From positions 124,001 through 188,000 of the forward strand of contig NZ_JAIVFS010000003.1 in NCBI RefSeq assembly GCF_020829645.1: a stretch of 64,000 bases of DNA. Direction: 5' to 3'. A program made the translations under genes and the position numbers. The stretch is from Nostoc mirabile CHAB5784. Lineage in GTDB: Bacteria; Cyanobacteriota; Cyanobacteriia; Cyanobacteriales; Nostocaceae. The notes under the pieces were generated by a model that was given only the letters and a program-made list of their open reading frames with translations, was not told the DNA's origin and made no database searches. Below, one piece after another: positions 28,781-38,231 of this stretch (position 1 is the first letter of the stretch; every line of letters begins with the position of its first letter).

Positions 28781-29656
28781 TTAGTCTCTCTCCTGCTGCT
28801 CTAACCAAGCTACTAAATCAGCAATTTCCGAAAAGTCTAACAACGCCTCTCCCAACTCCTCTAACTGTTCAGCAGATAAATTCCGAACCTGCTCAACTAA
28901 TGATCCATCAATATCACCAAAACGCCGTTTAAGCTGACGACTAATCAATTTAAACGCTTCCTTTTGAACGATATCTTGATAAATTACAGACTCTTTCATA
29001 ATATCCTCCCGTAAAAATTGCCGAACCAAATCCTTATCAAACCGCAAACCCGCCAGAATTTCTACACAACCCGCAATATTTTGTCGCTCCTCCCTATCTG
29101 GAATTGTAGCGACTTGTTCAGCCACTTGCGCCAGTAAAGTTTGCGGCGACTCAGTTCGCGTCAAACTTGCTAAAGGTAGCAGCGCCGGATTAGCTAAAAA
29201 TAGTGTTGAATCTTGCTCCCAAAGACGAACAACTTGATATTGGTGAATCGTTGTGTTGTCCCGATATTCTTCAGTAAAAGCCATTTCGTTAGTAGTTTCT
29301 TGCAAAAAGATTAGCACTTGCACTACAGAACAACGGTATTGACGCTTCAACCTCACAGAATAATCAAGCATTCGGAAATTAAGCGCCGGATTAGATTTCG
29401 CCAAAGTTTGAAATTCAATGTGCAAAATTTGGTTAGCCGCCTGCAAAAATGTCACAGAATCCGCGCGAATTGGTTCAAGCGTGAGTTCCGTTTTTAAGAC
29501 TTCAATTTCTTGCACCTCTACCCCAAGCAACCAACGCACAAACTCGGCTGGGTACTGTTCAGCTAAATATTTACAAGCGTTGTCGTAACTCACACTCTTC
29601 CTCTTCTCCCGACACAAAAAAACAGCCGCCTCCAAAAAGGAAGCAGCCATTTTCAC
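28781..29656 (-). CDS. Rpn-family PD-(D/E)XK nuclease
   Basis: 291 residues. The N-terminal half holds the nuclease core of Rpn/DUF4351-type proteins: LAEQYPAEFVRWLLGVE, then ELTLEPIRADSVTFLQAANQ, with the conserved Asp in RADSV and the E-x-Q of LHIEFQTL, and LKRQYRCSVVQVLIFL. The C-terminal domain (from Met220) carries RRFGDIDGSLVEQ and LVAWLEQQ. Rpn proteins are DNA endonucleases linked to recombination and, in E. coli, to phage defence with an internally translated inhibitor. Met220 here is preceded by a perfect ribosome site, and that part is duplicated downstream. Confidence 0.85.
   Translation of the reverse strand: MKMAASFLEAAVFLCREKRKSVSYDNACKYLAEQYPAEFVRWLLGVEVQEIEVLKTELTLEPIRADSVTFLQAANQILHIEFQTLAKSNPALNFRMLDYSVRLKRQYRCSVVQVLIFLQETTNEMAFTEEYRDNTTIHQYQVVRLWEQDSTLFLANPALLPLASLTRTESPQTLLAQVAEQVATIPDREERQNIAGCVEILAGLRFDKDLVRQFLREDIMKESVIYQDIVQKEAFKLISRQLKRRFGDIDGSLVEQVRNLSAEQLEELGEALLDFSEIADLVAWLEQQERD
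28997..29010 (-). promoter_or_regulatory. Internal ribosome binding site and in-frame ATG within the Rpn gene
   Basis: On the minus strand GGGAGG (29010-29005) lies five bases before ATG 28999, which is in frame at codon 220. It would give a separate 72-residue C-terminal product. The site is stronger than those of most real starts in the window. Confidence 0.6.
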
Positions 29657-29677
29657 AAATTATCTAACTACAAAGTA

Positions 29678-31318
<1,641 letters not shown>

Positions 31319-31444
31319 CTAAATTCCAGGAGTAAGTCAATTTTTTGTTGAATTGGGCACTTGTACTGAGCGAAGTCGAAGTATTGGGTATTGGGCATTG
31401 GGCATCGGGAAAACTCTTTCCTATTCCCCATTCCCCACTCCCCA

Positions 31445-31756
31445 CTAGATAACGACTGCTAAAATATCTTTTTCAGAAAGCAGTACATATTCTTCGGTGC
31501 CGAGTTTGATGTCAGTGCCAGCGTACTTCGAGTACAGCACCTTATCGCCGACTTTGATTTCCAATTCCTGACGGTTTCCGTCGTCATTACGCTTGCCAGG
31601 GCCAAGAGCCACTACTTCCCCTACCTGGGGCTTTTCCTTGGCGGTATCGGGCAAATACAGACCACCTGCGGTCTTTTCCTCAGAGGCGTTCACTTTTACG
31701 AAAACGCGATCGCCTAAAGGTTTAACTGTAGAAACGCTTAGAGATAAAGCTGCCAT
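31445..31756 (-). CDS. groS: Co-chaperonin GroES
   Basis: 103 residues: [12 protein letters not shown], the mobile loop [12 protein letters not shown] and [10 protein letters not shown] are diagnostic, with [16 protein letters not shown] later. It caps GroEL. AAGGAAAG lies eight bases before the ATG, and a CIRCE operator just upstream puts the operon under HrcA. Confidence 0.97.
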   Translation of the reverse strand: MAALSLSVSTVKPLGDRVFVKVNASEEKTAGGLYLPDTAKEKPQVGEVVALGPGKRNDDGNRQELEIKVGDKVLYSKYAGTDIKLGTEEYVLLSEKDILAVVI

Positions 31757-31777
31757 ATTATTTCTTTCCTTTAGAGA

Positions 31778-31804
31778 TTAGCACTCTCAACTCCTGAGTG
31801 CTAA
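31778..31804 (-). promoter_or_regulatory. CIRCE operator of groESL
   Basis: A perfect TTAGCACTC-N9-GAGTGCTAA inverted repeat ending 22 bases before the groES ATG. This is the binding site of the heat-shock repressor HrcA and lies in the leader of the transcript. Confidence 0.95.
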
Positions 31805-31932
31805 TCTACCGAAAAGTAGCGTCCAATGGCAAGAATTCTTTGAGTACGGGTTCCCGAACTAGAGGCTCAGATATCTACTCAAGTATAAATGCTTAATTAT
31901 TTCTACCTTTCGGGTTCTGTTCCGTAAGTTAC

Positions 31933-32012
31933 GAAGAGAGTAGGGAGTGGAGAGTTAGGAGTTATAAGAATTCTTCCCCCATTCCCCACTCCCTACTCCC
32001 TACTCCCCTTCT
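31933..32012. repeat. Heptanucleotide short tandem repeats upstream of groESL
   Basis: Facing runs of agagtagggagtggagagt and ccactccctactccctact, able to form a long hairpin. They lie between the groESL promoter and the ferredoxin-like pseudogene. Confidence 0.75.
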
Positions 32013-32071
32013 CAGAACTTTATTTGCAAAGCTTGGAAATTGTTATAAAACTGTAATCAGGGAGCCGCTCG

Positions 32072-32562
32072 ATAAGTAACAATACAGCGATCCAGTCAAG
32101 CCATCAAATCCCCAAAGCCGCTAAGTCTCTAGAACATAAAGCCCTGAGTAATTATGTAGAAACTTTAGGAATTGCAAAAATTCAGCGACACATTTTTATT
32201 TGCGCTGACCAGACAATTGCTAACTACTACTCAAAACGAGCTAGTCTGGAATCCTGGGAATACTTAAAAAAGCGACTTAAAGAGTTAAAATTTGATGAGC
32301 CGCAACAGAGTCATCCCATTTGCGTCTATAGAACTAAAGCCAACTGCTTGCGCGTTTGTTGTTCTGGACTCATAATGGTGGTTTACCCTAATGGTGTCTG
32401 ATATCCCCAAGCAAGCCCGGAAGTTATTGAGCGGATCATCCAAGAACACTTAATAGGCAATAAGGTGTAATAGGCAATAAGGTGGTAGAAAAATATGCAT
32501 TTTTAACCCATCCTTTGCCAGAAACTTCCCTAGTTTATTGTGAACACCTCATAGAGGCTTAA
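32072..32562 (+). pseudogene. (2Fe-2S) ferredoxin-like protein, decayed
   Basis: The phase-2 frame reads IQRHIFICADQT, then LESWEYLKKRLKELKFDEPQ, RTKANCLRVCCSG and MVVYPNGV, recognisable as the small thioredoxin-like [2Fe-2S] ferredoxin family. Damage seen: the expected start is ATA at 32072; a usual Cys-Cys pair is Tyr-Tyr (NYYSK); TGA at 32399-32401 replaces the expected Trp codon; and a 17-base tandem duplication (32451-32467 and 32468-32484) shifts the frame. After the second copy the family tail resumes (GNKVVEKYAFLTHPLPE) to a stop at 32562. The first three changes fit G-to-A transitions, judged against the family as I remember it. Confidence 0.8.
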
Positions 32563-32892
32563 CAACCGAAGGATATGGTACAGTAGTAAGCTTTAAGAAA
32601 GTGCGGGTTGGTTTTGAGGTAGGGTCATCTTTAAGCCAATACTTACTTGTGAGTCAGAAGGATTATTATTTAATCAGTGTTTTTTCGCCCGTCACTTTCA
32701 ATGCGATATATAATAGCGCATTATAGATACTACTGCTATACGTATCCTTGCTGGACTTTTGCTATCCAGCTATTAGTCTCTTGAAAGTGCTCGGCATTTT
32801 TTGAGACTTCGAGACAGCAAAGGCAAGTTAAGTAGGAAAAAGGACAACATCTCGAAATAACCCACAATAGAGGATAAATATTCAAGACTTTG
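32563..32892. promoter_or_regulatory. Leader and promoter region of the LuxR-type regulator
   Basis: 330 bases with no credible ORF. A cttttgctatccagctatta-type AT-rich stretch precedes the regulator. No repeat or operator was identified. Confidence 0.4.
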
Positions 32893-33570
32893 ATGGACCG
32901 AAGCGCGACAAGTGCCACTGCTATGAAAGAGCCCAGCATGAAAGATCACAAACGACTTCTATTGATTGATGATGACCCTAACCTCATCTTGCTGGTGAAG
33001 GATTACTTAGAATTCCGGGGATACGAAGTCATCACCGCCGAAAATGGACGTGAAGCTCTGGAAATTTTAGAGCAAGATGTTCCAGACATGATTATCTGCG
33101 ACGTGATGATGCCGGAAATGGACGGATATACTTTTGTAGAACAAGTCCGGCAAAACGAACGCACCAGTTGGATTCCGGTTCTTTTCCTTTCAGCTAAGGG
33201 ACAAAGTGCAGACCGAGTTAAGGGTCTGAATAAAGGTGCTGATGTTTATATGGTCAAACCCTTTGAACCAGAAGAACTCGTCGCACAAGTTGAATCCTCG
33301 CTGAAACAAACTATCCGTTGGAAAGAACACCAAGCAAAAGGAGGCGAAAACGGTTCCCGTATCCAGGTTCCCTTCGACGTGCAATTAACCCCAACCGAAC
33401 TGAAAGTAGTCCAGTTTGTCGCTAGGGGTTTAGCTAACCGGGAAATTGCTGAAGAACTAAATGTTAGTCAGCGCACGGTTGAAAGCCATGTGTCCAATAT
33501 GTTGGGCAAAACCAATCTCCACAACCGCACTGAACTAGCGCGGTGGGCGATTGAAAATCAAATGGCCTAA
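32893..33570 (+). CDS. Response regulator, NarL/LuxR type
   Basis: 225 residues from ATG 32893; an in-frame TTG precedes it and ATGs at 32923 and 32938 are alternatives. Receiver domain: LLLIDDDPN, phosphoacceptor Asp in MIICDVMMPEMDG, Lys in YMVKPFEPEELV. The C-terminal LuxR helix-turn-helix reads LTPTELKVVQFVARG, LANREIAEELNVSQRTVESH. It binds DNA as a phosphorylation-controlled transcription factor. No kinase is adjacent. It resembles the conserved Ycf29-like cyanobacterial group, but I am not certain of that. Confidence 0.88.
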   Translation: MDRSATSATAMKEPSMKDHKRLLLIDDDPNLILLVKDYLEFRGYEVITAENGREALEILEQDVPDMIICDVMMPEMDGYTFVEQVRQNERTSWIPVLFLSAKGQSADRVKGLNKGADVYMVKPFEPEELVAQVESSLKQTIRWKEHQAKGGENGSRIQVPFDVQLTPTELKVVQFVARGLANREIAEELNVSQRTVESHVSNMLGKTNLHNRTELARWAIENQMA

Positions 33571-33645
33571 ACCCAGTTAAGAGTTAAAAGTTAGGAGTTA
33601 TGAATTATGAATTTTTTAACTCCTAACTCCTAACTCCTAACTAAG
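33571..33645. repeat. Short tandem repeats (taactcctaactcc type)
   Basis: Inverted runs of gttaagagttaaaagttagg and taactcctaactcctaact between two convergent genes. They can pair and may end both transcripts. Confidence 0.7.
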
Positions 33646-33647
33646 AT

Positions 33648-33956
33648 TTACCACCCATCTTTTTCAGGGCTGGATTGGTGCAAAACTTCTAAATCTAGTT
33701 CATCCAGGTAAGTTAGGGCGCTTTTAATCTGAGAAACAGTACCTCGCAGTTCCAGATCGAAGCAGCTATATTGTGGCACGTTTGCGCTTACCTGAGCATC
33801 AGCAATAATCACTGTAATGCCATAGTGAGAAACCAGTCGTGAAATGACTGGTTCCTCATGTAAGTCTTTAGGAATGTGAACTTGGATACGAGTTTGGGTG
33901 CGTCTATTATCTAAAATATCAGTATTAGATTTTACTTGTTTACTTGGAATTGCCAT
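33648..33956 (-). CDS. NIL-domain protein
   Basis: 102 residues. From about residue 20, RTQTRIQVHIPKDLHEEPVI, then SRLVSHYGITVIIADAQVS and FDLELRGTVSQIKSALTYLD form a NIL domain, the ligand-binding module otherwise found at the end of methionine ABC transporter ATPases. Freestanding NIL proteins are common in cyanobacteria. A role in sensing a sulfur amino acid is possible but unproven. Confidence 0.8.
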   Translation of the reverse strand: MAIPSKQVKSNTDILDNRRTQTRIQVHIPKDLHEEPVISRLVSHYGITVIIADAQVSANVPQYSCFDLELRGTVSQIKSALTYLDELDLEVLHQSSPEKDGW

Positions 33957-34387
33957 TCTAGCTTCCTACTCGACTTCTGAGATGAAGGTTTGACTTTGCA
34001 CAATTCTTTTAACACTAGCGTCACTTATCCAACGCAGGCAAGCAAGAAAGTATTTGCCTTTGCAAACCGTTAATCTAGATATAGTAAATGTGAAGAATTG
34101 TTCATAATTCGGTAGTTATGAGGTTGATTATTATTTTATGATGCTTTTTAAGCAGATTTAATATAGCTAATCTGTAGGGTTACAACAATTGTTGTAACCC
34201 TAATTTATTTTGTATAAAGTAAATATTAGAAAACTCTATTACTAGAAACTTAGATATGAATAAAAGTTAATTGTTTACGATATTTACTGTTGTACTGGCA
34301 AAATATGCGCTTAAGATTTCTCCCCTTTTAACAGATTTAATGGACATACACTATTAGATAAATTCCCCCACAGATAACAGCGAGGTT
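33957..34387. other. Intergenic region with a large palindrome
   Basis: 431 bases, AT-rich, between the divergent NIL and HEAT-like genes. The only structure is the 28-base palindrome at 34175-34202. No ORF was found. Confidence 0.5.
34175..34202. terminator. Perfect 28-base palindrome, possible terminator or operator
   Basis: It begins tagggttacaacaa and is its own reverse complement throughout. As RNA it forms a 12-base stem with an AATT loop. T-rich sequence (aatttattttgt) follows on the plus strand. No plus-strand gene ends nearby, so a protein-binding site or small-RNA end is also possible. Confidence 0.45.
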
Positions 34388-34822
34388 ATGAGAGAAGACG
34401 ACCTAGTTTCTTCTTCTAGTGCAGCACTAGAGGGATTAGAGGGCATTAGATATCGTTTGCGCGGTGGTTCTACAAAAGAAAAAGTGGATGCTCTTTTAGA
34501 AGCATTTCAATATGGGTCTAAAGGAATTGATCTAGTAATCCAGGCATTGGGCGATGATGTCAGAGAAGTGCGGCAATCAGCTTTGCTCTTATTGTCCTAT
34601 AGCAGCGAAGCTATTGCTGAACAAGCCATATTGAATTATCTGCCCTTTGCAAAAATGCAATGCCTACATACCTTGACAGAATTTAATCTAGATTGCTACA
34701 ACCCTGAACAACATCATCCATATTATTTTGCGATCGCAGACTACAATAACACCCTTATTTGCTATTGGGATCTGAAATATAGCTGCTGCCAGTGGCATTT
34801 TAGCAGGTCTGGTGTTAAATAA
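34388..34822 (+). CDS. HEAT-repeat protein, probably truncated
   Basis: 144 residues. Residues 20-85 form HEAT-like helices (STKEKVDALLEAFQYGSKGI, then DDVREVRQSALLLLSYSSEA). The following part (ADYNNTLICYWDLKYSCC) looks like the start of a further, WD-like domain but ends soon after in an unrelated tail. The gene therefore seems cut short at its 3' side, where an Rpn-like fragment follows after 34 bases. Confidence 0.55.
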   Translation: MREDDLVSSSSAALEGLEGIRYRLRGGSTKEKVDALLEAFQYGSKGIDLVIQALGDDVREVRQSALLLLSYSSEAIAEQAILNYLPFAKMQCLHTLTEFNLDCYNPEQHHPYYFAIADYNNTLICYWDLKYSCCQWHFSRSGVK

Positions 34823-34856
34823 AAATGTAATTAGCAAGATTTTAAGGAGTGAGATT

Positions 34857-35078
34857 ATGCGCGAATCAGTCATTTATCAACAAATCCTAGAAGAAGGCGA
34901 AGCTAAAGGTGAAGCCAAAGGCAAAGCCAAAGGCAAAGCCGAAGGCAAAGCAGAAACAACAAGAAAGTTGGCTTTAAATTTGTTGCGAATTGGAATGAGT
35001 TTAGAGCAAATTGCTCAAGTTACTGAATTATCTATTGAGCAAGTTCAAGTTTTACAAGAGGAGATTCAAAATTCTTAA
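34857..35078 (+). CDS. Standalone Rpn-type C-terminal tail protein
   Basis: 73 residues from ATG 34857, preceded by AAGGAG seven bases upstream. MRESVIYQQILEEGEAKGEA followed by a repetitive KGKAKGKAEGKAE stretch and an HTH-like tail (LEQIAQVTELSIEQVQVLQE) is how many cyanobacterial Rpn/DUF2887-type nucleases end. Nothing of the nuclease core lies upstream. It could be a remnant or a freestanding C-terminal domain made in its own right. Confidence 0.6.
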   Translation: MRESVIYQQILEEGEAKGEAKGKAKGKAEGKAETTRKLALNLLRIGMSLEQIAQVTELSIEQVQVLQEEIQNS

Positions 35079-35216
35079 TTTTAACTAATCGCTTTATAAA
35101 ATACACGGCTATACAAGCAAAACCCGCATTCGCGGGTTTCAAAGTTTTTATTAGTCCGCGCAGACGGACTTGGTTTGTATAGATGCGATTTATAATCCCC
35201 TGGTTTTCAAATTCTC

Positions 35217-35339
35217 AAACTAAAACTCAGCACTTTGCGGTGTACGCAAAAAGGGAATCACATCACGAATATTTCCCATACCCCTTATAAATTGCACGAG
35301 TCGTTCAAAACCCAACCCAAAATCCGCATGTGGGACAGT
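35217..35339 (-). pseudogene. Relic of the asnS 3' end
   Basis: These 123 bases align without gaps to 36304-36426, the last 40 codons of asnS, with about 12 mismatches by eye and in the same orientation. It still reads [20 protein letters not shown] and ends at the equivalent stop. On its 5' side it is cut by a MITE-like element. The two copies bracket the MazF-type toxin pair. Confidence 0.88.
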
Positions 35340-35343
35340 TCAA

Positions 35344-35434
35344 TAAGCTAATTAGCATTTAAGTTGCATAAAAGCAGGGCTGAAGCCCTTACTACGAGCG
35401 AATCATTCTAGAAAAATGAATGACGATTAGCTTA
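35344..35434. mobile_element. MITE-like element with IS630-type ends
   Basis: 91 bases including a TA at each end. The left end taagctaattagcatttaag matches the left end of the IS630 element at 43560 (taagctaatcagcatttaag). The right end, read inward, begins taagctaatcg, like the IS630 right end. The interior holds a small hairpin (agggctgaagccct) and no ORF. It is most simply a non-autonomous derivative moved by that transposase. Confidence 0.7.
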
Positions 35435-35474
35435 ACTATATAAATAAATGATGTGAGAATACCTAATATTTATC

Positions 35475-35622
35475 ATATCATGTTCGCATAATTAGTTATG
35501 ATTTCCACAGTCATTGCACCCCACCCCTTAATCCCCTCCCCGCTTGCGGGGAGGGGAGACGAAGCGACGATTGTCGGGGTGGGGTTCTTCGGGTTTAATA
35601 AGTAATCAAGCGAACATGATAT
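35475..35622. mobile_element. Second MITE-like palindromic repeat
   Basis: 148 bases with 13-base perfect terminal inverted repeats (atatcatgttcgc), extending imperfectly for about ten more. The centre is a GC-rich foldback (cccctccccgcttgcggggaggg). The right end abuts the stop codon of the MazF-type gene. Confidence 0.6.
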
Positions 35623-35990
35623 CACTCATTATCATTGTTCATAATCCTTAACCCAAGGATAGTACATAAAGCTATTGCCAATTCATCTAAATAATTATCA
35701 TCCAAATGACCAATCACTCTGATAATTCTTGATTTATCAACAACTCTAAGTTGCTCACAAAGCACTACAGAATCTTGGCTTAAACCACCGATACCAGCAG
35801 GTACAAACACATGAGAGGCTAAAATAGCCCGTCTAATTTTTGAGGTGAATGGTGCAATAATAGTATGAGGACTAACAGCATTTGCCCGATCAATTTGCAC
35901 TACTACGACAGGTCTAATCCCTGCTTGTTCTGTACCAATAACAGGATTTAGATCACACAAAACTACATCTCCTCTTGAGATATCTACCAC
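35622..35990 (-). CDS. MazF/PemK-type toxin
   Basis: 122 residues with the MazF fold signature: RGDVVLCDLNPVIGTEQAGI, then RPVVVVQIDRANAVSPHTII and APFTSK. It would be a sequence-specific mRNA endoribonuclease. It overlaps the preceding antitoxin by seven bases. The final residues (NNDNE) and stop touch a MITE-like repeat. Confidence 0.88.
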   Translation of the reverse strand: MVDISRGDVVLCDLNPVIGTEQAGIRPVVVVQIDRANAVSPHTIIAPFTSKIRRAILASHVFVPAGIGGLSQDSVVLCEQLRVVDKSRIIRVIGHLDDNYLDELAIALCTILGLRIMNNDNE

Positions 35991-36214
35991 TGAATTTCTC
36001 CACGCGCCAAGCGTTCTTCATAATCTTCTAAATTAGATAAATATTCTGAAAAATCTGATTCCACTATTTCTAACGACTCGCTAAACTGAAGCCATAGTTC
36101 CCAGTTCTTACCGCTATGCTTCATTAATAGGAAGTCGATAAAATCACTTACTTCCTGAACTAAAGCTTCTGGCATTTGCCGGATTTTACCAATGGTTTGG
36201 TCTTGTATGCTCAT
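35984..36214 (-). CDS. DUF2281-type antitoxin
   Basis: 76 residues: IGKIRQMPEALVQEVSDFID, then FLLMKHSGKN, with an acidic C-terminal part (EDYEERLARGEIQW). This family is the usual partner of MazF-like toxins in cyanobacteria. It precedes the toxin with a seven-base overlap and should autoregulate the operon with it. Confidence 0.8.
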   Translation of the reverse strand: MSIQDQTIGKIRQMPEALVQEVSDFIDFLLMKHSGKNWELWLQFSESLEIVESDFSEYLSNLEDYEERLARGEIQW

Positions 36215-36306
36215 GATAAATCTTTTCAGATGGATTTCTCTTTATCCACAAAAGTCAAAAAAAGTCAAGACCTGGCGATTAGAAATGGCCAGGTCTAAAA
36301 TTTAAA

Positions 36307-37698
36307 CTAAAACTCAGCACTTTGTGGTGTACGTGGAAAGGGAATCACATCACGAATATTTCCCATACCCGTCATAAATTGCACGAGTCGTTCAAAACCT
36401 AGTCCAAAACCCGCATGGGGAACAGTACCATAACGACGCAAATCAAGATACCACCACAAGTCTTCTGGGTTTAATCCTTGCGCTAACACGCGGCGTTCTA
36501 ATACTTCTAAACGTTCTTCGCGCTGGGAACCGCCGACAATTTCGCCAATTTTGGGTGCGAGAATATCCATTGCACGAACGGTTTTTTCATCGTCGTTCAA
36601 ACGCATATAAAAGGCTTTGATTTGCGCTGGATAATCTGTAACGATCGCAGGCTTTTTAAATAATTGTTCAGCCAAGTACCGTTCGTGTTCTGATTGTAAA
36701 TCTAAACCCCAACTCACTGGATATTCAAATTTAACATCAGCTTTTTCTAAAAGTTTGATGGCTTCTGTATAAGTTAAGCGTTCAAACTGATTATTAATAA
36801 TATTTTCGGCTGTTGCCAACACAGATTTATCAATGCGTTCATTGAAAAATTCCATATCTTCTGGGCAAGTTTCCAACACATATTTAAAAATGTGTTTGAG
36901 AAACGCCTCAGCTAAATCCATATCGCCTTCTAGGTCACAAAAAGCCATTTCTGGCTCAACCATCCAAAATTCTGCTAGGTGGCGGGAGGTGTTGGAATTT
37001 TCGGCACGGAAGGTAGGGCCAAAGGTGTAGACGTTAGAAAACGTCATCGCCATAACTTCCGCTTCCAACTGGCCGCTAACTGTTAAATAGGTGGGTTTAG
37101 CAAAAAAGTCTTGGCTATAATCTACTGCTTGATTATCTGTGCGGGGAATATTCTTTAAATCTAAACTGGTAACGCTAAAAAGTTCACCCGCGCCTTCGCA
37201 GTCGCTAGCGGTGATGATGGGTGTGTGTACCCACAAAAAGCCTCTTTCTTGGAAAAATTGGTGAATTGCTGTTGAACAAGCATTTCTGACGCGGAAAACT
37301 GCACCAAAAGAATTGGTACGCGATCGCAAATGTCCAATGGTTCGCAGAAACTCAAAGGAATGGCGTTTCTTTTGCAGGGGATATGTATCGGGATCAGCTT
37401 CCCCGTAAACTTTCACGGACTCGGCTTTCAACTCAATCCGTTGTCCTTTACCAAGAGAAGCCACTAGTACCCCTGTCACCTCAACAGCAGCACCTGTATT
37501 CAATTTTTTCAAAATAGCTTCGTAATCTGGCAAATCCTGATTAATGACGACTTGCAAATTAGCTAGTGATGAGCCGTCATTGACTTCAATAAAAGCAAAC
37601 CCTTTGGACTCGCGCTTCGTCCGCACCCAGCCTTGCACTTGGAGGGACTCATCAGGTTGACCACTTCGCAATATTTCTGCAATCCGTCGATTTGCCAT
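36307..37698 (-). CDS. asnS: Asparaginyl-tRNA synthetase
   Basis: 463 residues. An N-terminal OB fold ([20 protein letters not shown]) leads to a class II catalytic core with motif 2 [20 protein letters not shown] and motif 3 [12 protein letters not shown]. The AsnRS-type [11 protein letters not shown] segment distinguishes it from AspRS. It charges tRNA-Asn in the cytoplasm. Its 3' end is duplicated at 35217-35339. Confidence 0.96.
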   Translation of the reverse strand: MANRRIAEILRSGQPDESLQVQGWVRTKRESKGFAFIEVNDGSSLANLQVVINQDLPDYEAILKKLNTGAAVEVTGVLVASLGKGQRIELKAESVKVYGEADPDTYPLQKKRHSFEFLRTIGHLRSRTNSFGAVFRVRNACSTAIHQFFQERGFLWVHTPIITASDCEGAGELFSVTSLDLKNIPRTDNQAVDYSQDFFAKPTYLTVSGQLEAEVMAMTFSNVYTFGPTFRAENSNTSRHLAEFWMVEPEMAFCDLEGDMDLAEAFLKHIFKYVLETCPEDMEFFNERIDKSVLATAENIINNQFERLTYTEAIKLLEKADVKFEYPVSWGLDLQSEHERYLAEQLFKKPAIVTDYPAQIKAFYMRLNDDEKTVRAMDILAPKIGEIVGGSQREERLEVLERRVLAQGLNPEDLWWYLDLRRYGTVPHAGFGLGFERLVQFMTGMGNIRDVIPFPRTPQSAEF

Positions 37699-37775
37699 AT
37701 TTTACAACTTATATTTCATCAACGTAAGGAGTACGGATATTAAAGAATCTTAACGAGTTAATCCAATCCAAAATC

Positions 37776-37820
37776 CAAAATCGTTCGACTGAGCGTAGCC
37801 GAAGTCTAAAATCCAAAATT
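37776..37820. repeat. Dispersed repeat between asnS and a small coiled-coil gene
   Basis: Direct copies of aaaatccaaaat flank tcgttcgactgagcgtagcc. The same unit, doubled, is embedded in purL at 46489-46602. Confidence 0.75.
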
Positions 37821-37824
37821 AGGA

Positions 37825-38187
37825 TTATCCAGCACAAGACTTTAATATCCAGCCTATGATAACGCCCATTCCACCAAAGCGGACGACTTGCCAGAAAGGT
37901 TTTTTGAGGCTACGCCAAGAAAATAACTGGCTTTCTAAGTTTAGTTCTAGCATTTCCAATTGCTGTTGAATTTGCCGTAACTCTGCTTTGATTTCTGGTG
38001 TCTGAGATTTATTGTGCTTTAGTTGATCGCGGCGCTGTTGCCATTGTGCCTGTTGTTGGCGATCGCGTTGCACTTGATCGTAACGTTCTTTTAAGGATAG
38101 GAGCGATCGCTCTACTTCCTCTAGCTCTTGTTCAAAATCTGGTTCTGGATTTTCTGCTGATGGCTGTGATTGTTTTGGCGGCTTCAT
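37825..38187 (-). CDS. Small coiled-coil protein with a C-terminal membrane anchor
   Basis: 120 residues. Residues about 18-85 form a long coiled coil (FEQELEEVERSLLSLKERYD, then QQRRDQLKHNK). The C-terminus WQVVRFGGMGVIIGWILKSC is a single transmembrane segment, so this looks tail-anchored. I do not recognise a named family. It is divergent from the next gene with 44 bases between the two starts. Confidence 0.7.
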   Translation of the reverse strand: MKPPKQSQPSAENPEPDFEQELEEVERSLLSLKERYDQVQRDRQQQAQWQQRRDQLKHNKSQTPEIKAELRQIQQQLEMLELNLESQLFSWRSLKKPFWQVVRFGGMGVIIGWILKSCAG

Positions 38188-38231
38188 TTACAAGTAGTAC
38201 AGTAGAAGTAAATGCAAATGTGCCAATAGTT

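Noticed and set aside
37998..38231. N-terminal extension of the DUF6439-like gene
   Set aside because: The extra 78 codons are antisense to the divergent coiled-coil gene; the family starts at MSQSTQ.
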